A DNA stretch of 64,000 nucleotides from Gp6-AA40 sp963772955 (GCA_963772955.1 CAVYZF010000003.1:310001-374000); one strand, 5' to 3'; numbered from the stretch's first letter, positions 8,935 through 19,449 are shown. The notes: a model not told the origin generated them from the letters alone. Numbers and translations are program-made.

Positions 8935-9924
8935 TCAACACTGCAGACGATGAATCGAGCCCGGGCGACCGCGCGAGCGTTCGGAGGTCAGGAGCAGCGT
9001 CTTCGCATCGAGGTAATCGATCGCCTCGCCTTGCGGCTCGGCGTCGCCGAGCTCGCATGGCCGTCCGGTCTCTTCCCAGCGGCTCTGCCCGCGACGTGTC
9101 CCGAGCTTGAAAAAGTACACCTCGTAGTAGGTGCGCACGGCAAGCGTCATGCCGTCAGGCGACAGGGCCGCAGCCGTCACCAGCCGGCCGGTGCGCAGAC
9201 TGGGTTGAATCCCGGTGTTGCCGGCAAGGATCGCCGTGACGACCTCGCCCGATGCGATCGCCTTGGTCACGTTCGTGGCAGAAATGCTGAAGAAGTCGAT
9301 CGTGCCACTGCGACCCTTCGAGACGATCGTGAGATCCCCATTCGCTCGGACGGCGAGCGCTTCCGCATCGGTCGGTCCGGACGGATACCGGTAGCGCAAA
9401 GCGCGCGCAACGACCGGCGAGGATCTCGCCTCGCCGACACGAGGTTCGGCGACGATGTAGATCGAGACATCAGGACGGACTTGATCGTTGTCACCGGTAT
9501 CGGCGATGAAGAGACATGACCAGGGCGCTGATGATGTCGTCGTGGCGCCGTCGGCCGGACACGGACCAACCGCGATGTCCTCCCAATCACGCGCCGCCGC
9601 ACCCGTCACATGAAAGACCGCGAGCAGTTTTCCGGAGATGTCGATCGCGTAGAGATTGGGACCATCACCGGAGTCGTTGTGGGACCAGAGCACGCCTGGT
9701 TGGGTGCGACTGATCGCGAGACCAGAACTCTCTCTGAGTTCATCCGGTACGGCACCCGTTTCTTCCAGCACTCGCGGCGCTGAACTCCTGCCGGCTCTGA
9801 GGCTGGCCGCCATCGCCTCCTCGAATGGGGAGTCAGCAGTCCAGTGCCATGCGAGCAACCCACTCACGACGATCGCGGCACTGGCGAGAGCAGAAACAGT
9901 CCTGGCCACAGCTGTCTCGATCAT
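8935..9924 (-). CDS. Secreted beta-propeller-like protein of unknown function
   Basis: 329 residues. One N-terminal hydrophobic segment (ALASAAIVVSGLLAWHW) acts as signal or anchor. The body has repeated strand-rich blades with GVLWSHNDSGDGPNLYAID, WEDIAVGPC and CLFIADTGDNDQ. This resembles uncharacterised propellers of the esterase-like phytase or SMP-30 type. The acidic loops (NDSGD, DTGDN) could bind calcium. No catalytic residues can be named. Confidence 0.6.
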   Translation of the reverse strand: MIETAVARTVSALASAAIVVSGLLAWHWTADSPFEEAMAASLRAGRSSAPRVLEETGAVPDELRESSGLAISRTQPGVLWSHNDSGDGPNLYAIDISGKLLAVFHVTGAAARDWEDIAVGPCPADGATTTSSAPWSCLFIADTGDNDQVRPDVSIYIVAEPRVGEARSSPVVARALRYRYPSGPTDAEALAVRANGDLTIVSKGRSGTIDFFSISATNVTKAIASGEVVTAILAGNTGIQPSLRTGRLVTAAALSPDGMTLAVRTYYEVYFFKLGTRRGQSRWEETGRPCELGDAEPQGEAIDYLDAKTLLLTSERSRGRPGSIHRLQC

Positions 9925-10062
9925 ATCCGTTCATCCTTGACTATACCCATGCGTAAGGCGTAAAAGCCGGACAACACCCATAGCGTTCACTCGCGGACCT
10001 CGGTACACGCGCGGCCCAACACGACTCGTTCCAGTCGCCTGTTGGAGCAGAAGGAGATAGAC

Positions 10063-13000
10063 ATGCGCAGACTGACTCACGCGGTAGTAGTCCTGACGTG
10101 TCTGGTGTTGGTTCCGTCCTGGTCTTTGGCCCAATCCTCCATCACAGGCGTTGTCAGGGACACGTCTGGTGCAGTCCTGCCCGGCGTCAGCGTCGAAGCC
10201 GCAAGCGATGTGCTCATTGAGAAGGCTCGCTCAGCTGTATCGGATGAATCAGGTCAGTATCGAATTCTCGAGCTGCGACCGGGCACCTATACCGTCACCT
10301 TCACGCTGACGGGGTTCAACACGGTGAAGCGTGAGCAACTCGAGTTACCGGCCGATTTCGTGTCAACCGTGAACGCTGAGCTGCGCATCGGCCAGCTTGA
10401 AGAAACCGTCACGGTGACAGGCGAGAGTCCCATCGTGGACGTGCAAAGCGCCCGGCGACGCCGGACGCTCAACGAAGAACTGATCGAGTCGCTCCCCACC
10501 GCGCAGGGGTACGCAGCGGTCATGGTGTTGATGCCGTCGATGATGCAAAGCGACGGCGGCAACGCGAATGTCGTGCTGAACGCACCGGGCATGATCGTCT
10601 TCGGCGGGCGCGGCGGCCGTGGAAACGAGGGAGTCGCGCAGACGGACGGGATCGGCACCGGTGCCGCGATCAATGGCGGCGGCGTCTCGGGTTACGGGCG
10701 GCTCGACACGACGGAAGAGGTCGTGCTCACCGCCAGTGGCGGGCTTGGAGACGTCGAGGTCGGCGGACCGATCGTCAATCTGATCCCGCGCAACGGCAGC
10801 AATCGGTTCGAGAATCGCTTTCAGGCGTCCGGCTTGAGCGGTGCCATGCAGGGGAGCAACTACACGCAGGAGTTGAAAGATGCAGGCCTGCGGAGCCTTG
10901 CAAGACGAACTACCAGTGGGATGCCAGCCTGATGAACAGCGGTCCGATCATGCGGGACCGGTTCTGGTTCTTTTACGCGACCAGGTACAACGGAAAGTGG
11001 CACCGACCTTCCGGGTATCTTCTACAACAAGAGCGCCGGCGACATCACCAAGTGGAACTACGATCCTGACTTCAATCGTCCGGCCAACAACAGCACCTCC
11101 GGTGTGATCAATCCGACGCTGCGCGTGACGGCGCAACTCAATCGCCGCATGCAGGCTGGATTCTTCATCGATTCGGGAGGTTACAGGCTCAGTGACTACC
11201 CGCAGATCGGCATCGTCGGGGCGGTCGCGTCGGCCACGCCGGAGACCGGCACGGTCGGTGGAAGCGGACGTTCGCCGATGTTTCAGTACAAGTGGGCCTG
11301 GACGGTTACGAGCAGGCTCCTGCTGGACGCGAGCTACGGGTCGTTCCACCAGGATTGGAACGGACGCGAGGTGCCGGGCAACAATCGCGACCTGATCCGC
11401 ATGACGGAACAGTGCGCGCCTAGCTGCGCCAACAACGGCGGGGGCATCCCGGGCCTGGTCTATCGCGCACAGGTGTGGAACCCCGACTACATGGAGCCGA
11501 ACCGCTGGCAGACGGCAGCGACCTACGTCACCGGCGCACACAACATGAAGTTCGGCTATCAAGGCGTGTTCCACCTGGAACAGGTTCACCCCCACGGCAA
11601 CAACGCAAAACCTCGAATACCGTGTGAACAACGGCGTGCCGAACCAGCTGACGCAGTCTTGCGAGGCCGTACCTCGCGGACTCGCGCATCGCGATACGAC
11701 GCCCTGTACGCGCAGGACCAGTGGACTCACGGCAAGCTCACCGTCCAGGGAGCAATCCGCTACGACCACGCCTGGAGCTATTATCCGGCGCAGCAACTCG
11801 GGCCGACACAATTCATTCCGAATGCGCTCGTGTTTCCAGAGTCCAAAGGCGTCATCGGCTATCACGACATCAACCCGCGATTCGGCCTCGCCTATGACGT
11901 GTTCGGCAACGGGAAGACCGCGTTGAAGTTCAACACGGGCCGGTACCTCGAAGCTGCGGTCAACGGCAACGGAAACTACTCAGCCTTGAGACCGACCAAC
12001 CGGGTCCCGACGAGCGTGACGCGGTCGTGGGTCGACGCCAACGGCAACTTCACCCCTGACTGCGATTTGTTGAACGGTGAGACGCAGGACCTCCGGTCGC
12101 GCGGCGGCGACAGCTGCGGCCGGTGGAGCAACCTCAACTTCGGCAAGAACGTGTACAGCCTTTCCTATGACGAGAACATCCTCAAAGGCTGGTACAACCG
12201 GCCGTCCGACTGGCAGATCGGCGTGACCGCGCAGCACGAAATACTTCCGCGCGTTTCCGTGGAAGTGGGCTATGTGCGACGCTGGCTCCAGAACTTCACT
12301 GTCACCGACAACCGCGCGGTGACGCCTGCCGACTTCACGGCATTCAACGTGGTGGCACCTCTGGATCCACGCCTTCCCGGCGGGGGCGGCTACATCGTCG
12401 GCCCGATCTCTACAACGTCAATCCCGCCATGTTCGGGGTCACTGACGATTTCCGCACCTATTCGCCCGGCCTACGGCAACGTGACCGCAGGTCTCCAACG
12501 GGGTCGACTTCACGGTGAACGCGCGCCTCCGAAACGGCCTGCAGCTACAGGGGGAACAAGCACGGGACAGCAGTGGTCGATGCGTGTGGGTGCGGGACAA
12601 ACTGCCGGAGCAAGTGTCGAGCGGAGCGTCTTCGCCGGCGGGCATTGCCGTACGGCCCGCGAACCCGTTCTGTCATGTCGCGCCCGGCATCACGACGCGA
12701 GTCGACCTCGCCGGACTCGTACCTTGTTCCCAAAGTCGACGTGCAGGTCGCCGACACGCTGACGAGCAGCCCGGGGGTGCCACTCGAGGCAAACTGGATC
12801 ATACCCAACGCGACCATCCGGCAGTGGCTCGGTCGTGATTTGGCGGGCAGCGCGCCTAATCGTCTCTGTGAACATGCTTGCACCCGACCAGATGCGACAG
12901 CGATCGGATCAACATCCTCGACCTCCGGATCGGTAAGGTCTTGCGCTTCGGAGGGCAGCGTGCGCTCTTCGCGGTCGATCTGTTCAACGTGCTCAACCTC

Positions 13001-13112
13001 GACACCGTGCTGGTCAACAACTTCCAGTACGACCCGGCAAGGTGCATGGCTGGTTCCGCAAGAAGTGCTGACTGCACGCACGGCAAAGATTACCTTGCAG
13101 TACGACTTCTAG
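10063..13112 (+). pseudogene. Frameshifted TonB-dependent receptor with carboxypeptidase-regulatory domain
   Basis: Starts at the ATG at 10063 (AGAAGGAG upstream, signal peptide MRRLTHAVVVLTCLVLVPSW). It has a carboxypeptidase-regulatory domain (SITGVVRDTSGAVLPGVSVEA), a plug (VTVTGESPIVDVQSAR) and a barrel ending in AKITLQYDF at 13112. The similarity runs the full length of the intact paralogue at 53880-56987 but jumps frame repeatedly: near 10900, 10995, 11605, 11680, 12410, 12490, 12640 and 12900 at least. There are few in-frame stops otherwise. Either it is a recently decayed copy or the region is poorly sequenced. The intact family imports large substrates across the outer membrane using TonB energy. 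Confidence 0.85.
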
Positions 13113-13137
13113 AATTGAGGCCGGTTAGATGATTGCG

Positions 13138-13206
13138 ACACACCGAGGCACCGAGGCATTGAGAATTTCATTTTTTGGCTCTCTGTGCCTCAGTGTCTCG
13201 GTGTGA
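13138..13206. terminator. Long hairpin with CACCGAGG repeats between convergent genes
   Basis: The left arm ACACCGAGGCACCGAGGC and the right arm (GTGCCTCAGTGTCTCGGTGT) are near-complementary, around an AT-rich loop containing a run of six T. The word repeats with a period of 8. Its position between two convergent genes fits a bidirectional terminator, though the tandem design matches the other repeat loci in the window. Confidence 0.7.
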
Positions 13207-13223
13207 CGTGATCGATGAATGTC

Positions 13224-15554
13224 CTACAGTCTGGCAGTAGAGTTGCCCGCCGGAACCCTCTGCTCAATCCACCCGCGGACGACCTCGAACACCTGACGCC
13301 GGTTGTTCTCGAACATCGCGAAGTGGCTGTTCCCGAGGATGCCGCGATCCTTGAGATCGATCAGCTCCGCTTTCGCGCCTGATTGCGTCAACGCGTCGAT
13401 GATCGGACGGCCGTCGCGTCCGCCACGCTCCGACAGCAGATACATGATCGGCATGTTCTTCAGATTCGGGAGCGGAGTGCCCGCGGCGCCTCCGGCACCG
13501 ACAAGAGGCGCCGTCGCGCCTTCGAACGACACCACGGCCTTGACCAGGTTCGGCCGCTCGTTGGCGACGAGCCATCCGAATGGACCACCCGCCGAGTGCG
13601 TGACGATGACGGATGGACCGACGCGATCGATCAGCTCCCCGCCGTACTGCTTCCACAGCGTTTGTGCGAGCTGGGTGTCGCGCGGGGCAGAGTTGGCCGC
13701 AGCGACGAGTTGATCGACCAGCGGATCACCGACATCGCCTGTCGTGCCCGGCCACTGCTTGTTCGGCGTGTGCGCCGACGTCACCGTATCGCGCGTGAGC
13801 AGGTCGTAGGTCACGAGGTTGCCGATCTCACCGAGCGCGTCGGGGTGGTAGAGCGATCGACCGTGACCCGGACGATCCACGAGGTAGACCTTGTAACCGG
13901 CCTGGACGAAGTGATGTGCCCAGCCCGACATTCCACCGAGCCCGAAGTAGTGGACCATCTGGCCGCCGCCGCCGTGCACGAGCACGACCGGCAGCGGGTG
14001 ACGCTGCTGCGCGGGCTCGAAGTACTGCACGAACATCGGTGCCTGATGAATCGTGCCGTACGGCATCTTCCTGGTGTTCGACGTGCCCACCCAGAACATC
14101 CCGGCATCGGCGAGCTTGAGCGCGAGCGAGTCGTTGCCTGCACGGCGTGGGGCGGGCGCCTGGCTGTTGCTCCCCGTCACGTTCTTGTGCATCCAGTCGA
14201 TAAGCGGCTGCAGCACCTGACGGCTGTTCTTCTCCATCATCATCGCGTGGCCGTTGCCGTTCATGCCGAGCTTGCCCCAGCGCAACTCCTCGGCCTGCAC
14301 ACCGGCCTGCTTCAGGAAGGCGACAGCACCGGGACTACCCGGCGAGGCGAACGACGAATCGGCTGTCGCGATCAGCACCTTCGTGTTCTTCAGATTCGGC
14401 AGCTTGCGCGGCGGATCTTCCTGTAAGTAGTAGCCCGCGACGCCCTGCTCAGGATTCGCCACCCACTTCGTCTTGATCTCTGCGGGATCGTTGACCGGCG
14501 GATCGTAGGTGACGGGAATCGTCGAGAGTCCCCATCGGCTGCCGAATCCGAACGCGCTGCCACCAGCACCCTCGATGATGATGGTCGCCTTCACGAGATT
14601 CGGTCGCGCTTCAGCAACGAGCAGCCCGAATGGACCACCGGCCGAGTGCGTCATGATGATCGCCGGCCCGATCTTGTCGAGCAGATCGGCGCCTGCCTGA
14701 CGCCACGTCAGATGCTGCACGTTGAGCGCGCCTGCAGGTTGCTGATTCGCTGGCGGCGGCGGACCTGCCGGTGCTGCTCCACGTCCACCACCCTGGCCAC
14801 GCCCACCTCCGGCTGCACCGGGAGCGCCTGGCGCTCCGCCTCGTCCCGCTGCAGCCGCAGGCTGCACGACGTAACTGCCGCCCATGCCCGCTGTGAGCCG
14901 GCCGAGATCGTCGGAGCCAACGTTGCCGGGACCCGGCCATTGGTTGTGATTCTTCTGGTACTCGTTCGGGACGTTGGCCGGATTCGCGGCCGGAGGCGTG
15001 AAGCGTCCCGCGATGCTCTCGAGCGTCAGCGCCTGAGCGGGGAATCCGCCATGCAGCTCGGGATGAATCGGCGATCGTCCATGACCGGGACGATCGACAA
15101 CGTAGACCTTGAAGCCTTCCGCCACGAGGTACTGGAACCAGCCAGGCCGGCCGTCAGGTGTGCCGAGCCAGTCAGTTCCCTGTCCGCCGCCGCCGTGCAC
15201 GAGTACGACCGGGAACGGGTGACGCACCTGCGCGGGAATCATGTACTCGACGTACATCTGCTGCCCGCCGACAAACGCGCCGCGTGCGGTCTCTGCGCGC
15301 TTGACGTTGACCCACATGTAGCTCCACTCGGCGACATCGAGCGGAATCTTGGTGGACGCGGCCGCTGTCTGTTGCGCGAGTGCCGCAGCTTCCGCAGGCA
15401 ATGCCAGCGATCCGAGTGCCGATGCGGCCGCACCAGCGACGCCCATCGCGGTGGCGCGGCGCATGAAGTCGCGCCGGCTGACGTGACCGGCCGCGAAGCC
15501 TTCGTACAACTTCTTCAACTGTTGCTCGACGTGGAGTTCGTTCTGTTCGCTCAT
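13224..15554 (-). CDS. Tat-exported double alpha/beta hydrolase
   Basis: 776 residues from the ATG at 15554 (GGAG 8 bases upstream). A twin-arginine signal (SRRDFMRRATAMGVAG) marks export of a folded protein. Two alpha/beta-hydrolase domains follow in tandem, about residues 70-470 and 490-770. Each has LVHGGGGQ near its start (oxyanion region), DRPGHGRS, and a nucleophile elbow THSAGGPFG with Ser in the middle; the downstream acid and His are less certain. The domains are joined by a glycine/alanine/proline-rich stretch. The near-identical motifs point to an internal duplication. Likely an esterase; substrate unknown. It ends an operon led by the acyl-CoA-ligase gene 35 bases upstream. Confidence 0.75.
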   Translation of the reverse strand: MSEQNELHVEQQLKKLYEGFAAGHVSRRDFMRRATAMGVAGAAASALGSLALPAEAAALAQQTAAASTKIPLDVAEWSYMWVNVKRAETARGAFVGGQQMYVEYMIPAQVRHPFPVVLVHGGGGQGTDWLGTPDGRPGWFQYLVAEGFKVYVVDRPGHGRSPIHPELHGGFPAQALTLESIAGRFTPPAANPANVPNEYQKNHNQWPGPGNVGSDDLGRLTAGMGGSYVVQPAAAAGRGGAPGAPGAAGGGRGQGGGRGAAPAGPPPPANQQPAGALNVQHLTWRQAGADLLDKIGPAIIMTHSAGGPFGLLVAEARPNLVKATIIIEGAGGSAFGFGSRWGLSTIPVTYDPPVNDPAEIKTKWVANPEQGVAGYYLQEDPPRKLPNLKNTKVLIATADSSFASPGSPGAVAFLKQAGVQAEELRWGKLGMNGNGHAMMMEKNSRQVLQPLIDWMHKNVTGSNSQAPAPRRAGNDSLALKLADAGMFWVGTSNTRKMPYGTIHQAPMFVQYFEPAQQRHPLPVVLVHGGGGQMVHYFGLGGMSGWAHHFVQAGYKVYLVDRPGHGRSLYHPDALGEIGNLVTYDLLTRDTVTSAHTPNKQWPGTTGDVGDPLVDQLVAAANSAPRDTQLAQTLWKQYGGELIDRVGPSVIVTHSAGGPFGWLVANERPNLVKAVVSFEGATAPLVGAGGAAGTPLPNLKNMPIMYLLSERGGRDGRPIIDALTQSGAKAELIDLKDRGILGNSHFAMFENNRRQVFEVVRGWIEQRVPAGNSTARL

Positions 15555-15588
15555 ATGCGCTCCGGCTGCACAGGATACAACCGTTCGA

Positions 15589-17343
15589 TTATTCCGCCCA
15601 GATGACACCCGATCCGCCGGCGTGGAGATGCTCGACGTGCATCGCCCGCCGCTCAAGGACCGCGCGCTGATTGATATACCCCTTGTCCGTGATCTCCCCC
15701 TCGTCGATCGACGGCGGCAGATCGAGGATGAGCAGGCGCGACGGTGCGGTTGAACTGCCGCTGGAGCCAAGACGCAGGGCGGCAAGTGCACGTTGGAGAC
15801 GCGCCCTGATTGCGCCCTCGTCCAGACCAAGCGACCGCGCCGCCGCCTGGTTGACCCAGACGAGTGCCCCCACTTCACGCTTGTCGTGCCCGGTGATGAC
15901 CGCGTCCTGAATCAGAGGGTTGCACGCGGCGATCAGACTCACACGCAGGGAACCTGCAGATACCCAGGTGCCCGACTGAATCTTGAAGTCTTCAACGACG
16001 CGACCGTCGAAGGCCAGCCCTCGCGCGGCATCCGCTTCATCGACGAGACGCATCGCGTCACCGATTTTGTAGAACCCCTCATCGTCAAAGGCCGCGCCCG
16101 TGAGATCGGGACGGCCCAGGTAACCGGGCGTGACGTTTGGGCCTTTCACGCGAACTTCGCGCTTGTCTCCCGTCGGTACGAGCTTCAACTCGATCCCGGG
16201 CGCCGGGTTGCCGACGATGCTGGCGCGGTCGATGGGAAAGTGCACGCACGTCGCGAGCGGGGCGGTCTCGGTCGAGCCCCACCCTGACAGCATGCGTGTG
16301 CGGCAGCCCTCCACTGTGTGCATCATCGCGAGCAGACGCTCGTAGAGATTCTGAGGAAGGGCCGCACCCGCGTAGAACACACCCTCGAGACGCGAGAAGA
16401 AGGAACGACGCAGCTGCTCGTCGGATTCGAGGAGCGGGATCAGCAGATCGTAGCCGCGAGGGACGTTGAAGTACAGCGTCGGCGACACCTCGCGGAGGTT
16501 GCGCGCGGTGATCGAAATCAGATCGGGTGTCGGCTTGCCACCGTCGATGTGAAGCGTCCCGCCGTTCCGCAGCACGAGGTTGAACGTGGCGTTGCCTCCG
16601 AACGTGTGATTCCACGGCAGCCACTCGCAGAACACGGGAGGCGCGTCTTCGAGGAACGGCCACACCTGTGCCCAGCTTTGCTGGTTGGAGCACAGCATGC
16701 GCTGCGTGTTGATCACACCCTTCGGCGTCCCGGTGGAGCCCGACGTGAACAGGATCTTCGCCACCGTGTCCGGTCCGATTGCTGCAAAGGCGTCCTCCAC
16801 GCGATCGTCATGATCGCTGTCGAGCAGCGCTTCGATCGGTGTGGCCGTCGCACCGACCGCGGCCAGTGCCGGCGCGAATCGCTCGGGATCCTGCGCGAAG
16901 ACCAGTCCCGGCCGCAAGAGATCAAAGATGCCTGTGAGCTTGGCGTGATCGTTCGAGAGCAGTGAGTACGCGGGCGAGATCGGCGCCACCGGGATGCCCA
17001 CGTGCATGGCAGCGTGCGCCAGCAATGCGTGGTCGATGGAGTTGTCAGAGAGGATCGCAACGGGAGTTGCCGCGTCCAGGCCACGCGCGAGCAGTGAAGC
17101 GCCGATGCGGCGGACCGCGTCGATCGCCGTGGCGTAGGTCACACGGCGCCAGGCGTCGCCGGCGCGCTCCGCCAGAAAGCAGCGATCGGGTGCGATCGAG
17201 GCCCAGTGAACGAGCCATTCACCGACGGCGCGTGCGAATGGGCGAAGGGGCTCCGGCGAGCGCAGCAGCGTCGTTCCGTCAGGACGCTGCTCGACTTCCA
17301 CTCTCGGCGGGGCGAAACGTGGACCCGCGACTGGACTCGACAT
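15589..17343 (-). CDS. Feruloyl-CoA-synthase-like AMP-forming acyl-CoA ligase
   Basis: 584 residues of the ANL superfamily. The phosphate loop LFTSGSTGTPKG, the A5 motif GWGSTE, the hinge/A8 region GRVVEDFKIQSG and the late lysine in ITDKGYINQRA are all present. The N-terminus (PRVEVEQRPDGTTLLRSPEP) is characteristic of feruloyl-CoA synthetases. These enzymes activate hydroxycinnamic acids with ATP and CoA in the cytoplasm before side-chain removal. No enoyl-CoA hydratase/lyase partner is visible, so the substrate is inferred only from similarity. The exported double hydrolase downstream could supply the free acid. Confidence 0.7.
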   Translation of the reverse strand: MSSPVAGPRFAPPRVEVEQRPDGTTLLRSPEPLRPFARAVGEWLVHWASIAPDRCFLAERAGDAWRRVTYATAIDAVRRIGASLLARGLDAATPVAILSDNSIDHALLAHAAMHVGIPVAPISPAYSLLSNDHAKLTGIFDLLRPGLVFAQDPERFAPALAAVGATATPIEALLDSDHDDRVEDAFAAIGPDTVAKILFTSGSTGTPKGVINTQRMLCSNQQSWAQVWPFLEDAPPVFCEWLPWNHTFGGNATFNLVLRNGGTLHIDGGKPTPDLISITARNLREVSPTLYFNVPRGYDLLIPLLESDEQLRRSFFSRLEGVFYAGAALPQNLYERLLAMMHTVEGCRTRMLSGWGSTETAPLATCVHFPIDRASIVGNPAPGIELKLVPTGDKREVRVKGPNVTPGYLGRPDLTGAAFDDEGFYKIGDAMRLVDEADAARGLAFDGRVVEDFKIQSGTWVSAGSLRVSLIAACNPLIQDAVITGHDKREVGALVWVNQAAARSLGLDEGAIRARLQRALAALRLGSSGSSTAPSRLLILDLPPSIDEGEITDKGYINQRAVLERRAMHVEHLHAGGSGVIWAE

Positions 17344-17409
17344 GTGGTCGCGGATTATACGCCTCGTGTTCCCTTGCGGGTCATTCCCACGCGCATTACC
17401 ATCCGGCCC

Positions 17410-19356
17410 ATGTTGAAGCTCTCACAGATTGGCCTGTCACTGGCGTTGGTCGCGATAACGGCGCCGACGGGATTCGCTCAGGGGGCGCGGGCGAGGTTCC
17501 ACCTCGAGGAGGCGACAATCGCCGGCATCCAGGCCGCGATCAGAGGTGGGCAGATCACAACCGTCGGCCTCGTGGAGCTGTATCTCAAACGCATCAAGGC
17601 CTATAACGGCACGTGTGTCAACCAGCCACAGGGTCTCCTCGGTCCGATCACGACGATGGCAAATGCGGGACAGATCAACGCGCTCTCGACGATCAACTTG
17701 CGGCCTGCCACCCGGATGAAGTGGGGCTTCGACGATCGCAAGGCGCGCAGCCAGACCGATCGCACCGACAACAGCCAATCGATGCCGGATGCGCTCGAGG
17801 TCGCCGCCGCGCAAGACCGTCAGTTCAAGCAGACAGGAAGACTCGTCGGTCCGCTCCATGGCGTGGTCATGGCGATCAAGGACCAGTACGACACCTTCGA
17901 CATGCGCACCACGTCTGGCGGCGATGCACAGTACGCCAACGATCGCCCTCCGGACGATGCGACGTTTGTTCGCCGACTGCGAGACTCGGGCGCGATCATC
18001 CTGGCAAAAGCGAACCTGGCAGAGTACGCCGTAGACGGCGCACGCAGCTCGTTCGGCGGCACGTTCTGCAACCCGTACGACACCGAGCGAGAGCCCGGCA
18101 TGTCGAGCGCGGGTTCGGCGAGTTCTGTCGCAGCGAACCTCGTGACGTGCGCGATCGGCGAGGAGACTGTCGTGTCGATACGGTGGCCGGCCGCGGTGAA
18201 CAGCCTTGTTGGTCTTGCGCCGACGCAGGAGCTGGTCAGCCGCGACGGCATGATGGGCGCCGGCCTCAACATGCGCACGGGTCCGATCTGCCGCAGCGTC
18301 GCCGACGCCGCGAAGATCCTCGACGTCATTGCCGGCTACGACCCGAAGGACGACATGACGGTGCTGAGCGTCGGGCGGACGCCGCCACGCTCCTATGCGA
18401 GCGCCGCCGCGGCGAAGCGCCTCGACGGTCTGCGCATCGGCGTCGTGCGTGAGTATCTGAACAAGAAACTGTTCAGCCAAGCCGACGAGCAAAGCATCGA
18501 TCTCGTCGAGCGCGCGATCGCCGACCTGCGCAAGCTGGGTGCGACCATCGTCGATCCCGGTGCACAGGGCTCGCTGTTCCAGCCGTGCATCGCGAAGTCT
18601 GCGCCGCGACTGCTCAACGCTTCGTTCACGCGGCAATATCAGCAGGCGTTTCCCGTTGACACTGCCGGTCAGCCGGCGGGTGACCACATCGCCCTGCTCC
18701 TCGATCTCGCTGCGGATCCGTCCCGCATACCGGAAGGCCTCTCGCTCCGCAGCCTCGGCGGGTTCGGTGCGCCGGGGGAAGACCGCTACATGATGAACAC
18801 GTATCTGCGCGAGCGCGGTGACGCCAACATCAAGACCAACGCCGATCTCGCAGCCAGGGCGACGTTCTACTCCGACCCCAACTTCCCCGATCGCAGACAG
18901 GCTCGCCTCAACGCCGAGCGCGGACAGGTCCTGGACACGGCGACCCGCGTGCAGACTCGCTACGCGATGCAGATCATGCTGCTGCAGTGCATGCAGGAGC
19001 AGCGTGTGGATGCGCTCGTCGCGCCGACCGCCACCGTGCCGCCGCGCAAGCTCACGTCGCCGCGTGAGCCGGCCGTCAACGGACGATCCCCTGTGGGCTG
19101 GTCGATGCTGGGCCAGCAGGGCTTCCCGGTGATCACCGTACCGGCGGGCTTCACGACCGAGGTGTGGGATCGCGCGCGCGACGGCAACGAGACGCGGCTG
19201 GTTGGCCCGATCGCCGCACGACTCCCCGTGGGAGTCGATATCGTCGGCCGCCCCTTCGACGAAGCGATGCTGTTCCGGATCGCGTCCGCGTACGAGGCCG
19301 CAACCAGACACCGCACGCCGCCGCGGGGGTTCGGACCGTTGGCGGGAGAACCGTAG
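17410..19356 (+). CDS. Secreted amidase-signature-family hydrolase
   Basis: 648 residues from the ATG at 17410, chosen for the signal peptide that follows (MLKLSQIGLSLALVAITA). The amidase signature is present: the catalytic Lys in MAIKDQYD, the cis-Ser region GMSSAGSASSVAANL, and the nucleophile Ser in VVSIRWPAA, where most members have GGSIR. The VV-for-GG change beside the nucleophile is unusual and may affect the oxyanion hole. Substrates range from amides to peptides in this family and cannot be chosen here. It diverges from the acyl-CoA ligase gene. Confidence 0.75.
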   Translation: MLKLSQIGLSLALVAITAPTGFAQGARARFHLEEATIAGIQAAIRGGQITTVGLVELYLKRIKAYNGTCVNQPQGLLGPITTMANAGQINALSTINLRPATRMKWGFDDRKARSQTDRTDNSQSMPDALEVAAAQDRQFKQTGRLVGPLHGVVMAIKDQYDTFDMRTTSGGDAQYANDRPPDDATFVRRLRDSGAIILAKANLAEYAVDGARSSFGGTFCNPYDTEREPGMSSAGSASSVAANLVTCAIGEETVVSIRWPAAVNSLVGLAPTQELVSRDGMMGAGLNMRTGPICRSVADAAKILDVIAGYDPKDDMTVLSVGRTPPRSYASAAAAKRLDGLRIGVVREYLNKKLFSQADEQSIDLVERAIADLRKLGATIVDPGAQGSLFQPCIAKSAPRLLNASFTRQYQQAFPVDTAGQPAGDHIALLLDLAADPSRIPEGLSLRSLGGFGAPGEDRYMMNTYLRERGDANIKTNADLAARATFYSDPNFPDRRQARLNAERGQVLDTATRVQTRYAMQIMLLQCMQEQRVDALVAPTATVPPRKLTSPREPAVNGRSPVGWSMLGQQGFPVITVPAGFTTEVWDRARDGNETRLVGPIAARLPVGVDIVGRPFDEAMLFRIASAYEAATRHRTPPRGFGPLAGEP

Positions 19357-19405
19357 ATCCGGGATCCGGGATCCGGGATCCGGGATCCGGGGTCCGGGGT
19401 TCGAG
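19356..19405. repeat. CGGGATC heptamer array upstream of toxin-antitoxin pair
   Basis: Six to seven tandem 7-base units of GATCCGG/GGTCCGG type start at the stop of the amidase gene. The complementary array (GATCCCG units) lies at 20064-20101 on the far side of the toxin-antitoxin pair, so the pair is bracketed by inverted arrays. Confidence 0.9.
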
Positions 19406-19424
19406 TGACCGGTGCGACAACTTG

Positions 19425-19446
19425 ACTTAGCTAAGTTAAACTAAGT
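19425..19446. promoter_or_regulatory. Palindromic operator in front of the antitoxin gene
   Basis: ACTTAGCTAAGT (19425-19436) is a perfect 12-base palindrome, followed after four bases by a further CTAAGT half-site (19441-19446), ending 3 bases before the antitoxin ATG. A TTGACT (-35-like) overlaps its left side. Phd/VapB-type antitoxins repress their own promoters through such sites. Confidence 0.65.
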
Positions 19447-19449
19447 CAT

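Noticed and set aside
17437..19311. 624-codon open frame on the minus strand
   Set aside because: It lies exactly opposite the amidase gene, whose motifs are clear on the plus strand; the protein is Arg/His-rich with no recognisable motif, as expected for antisense of GC-rich coding DNA.
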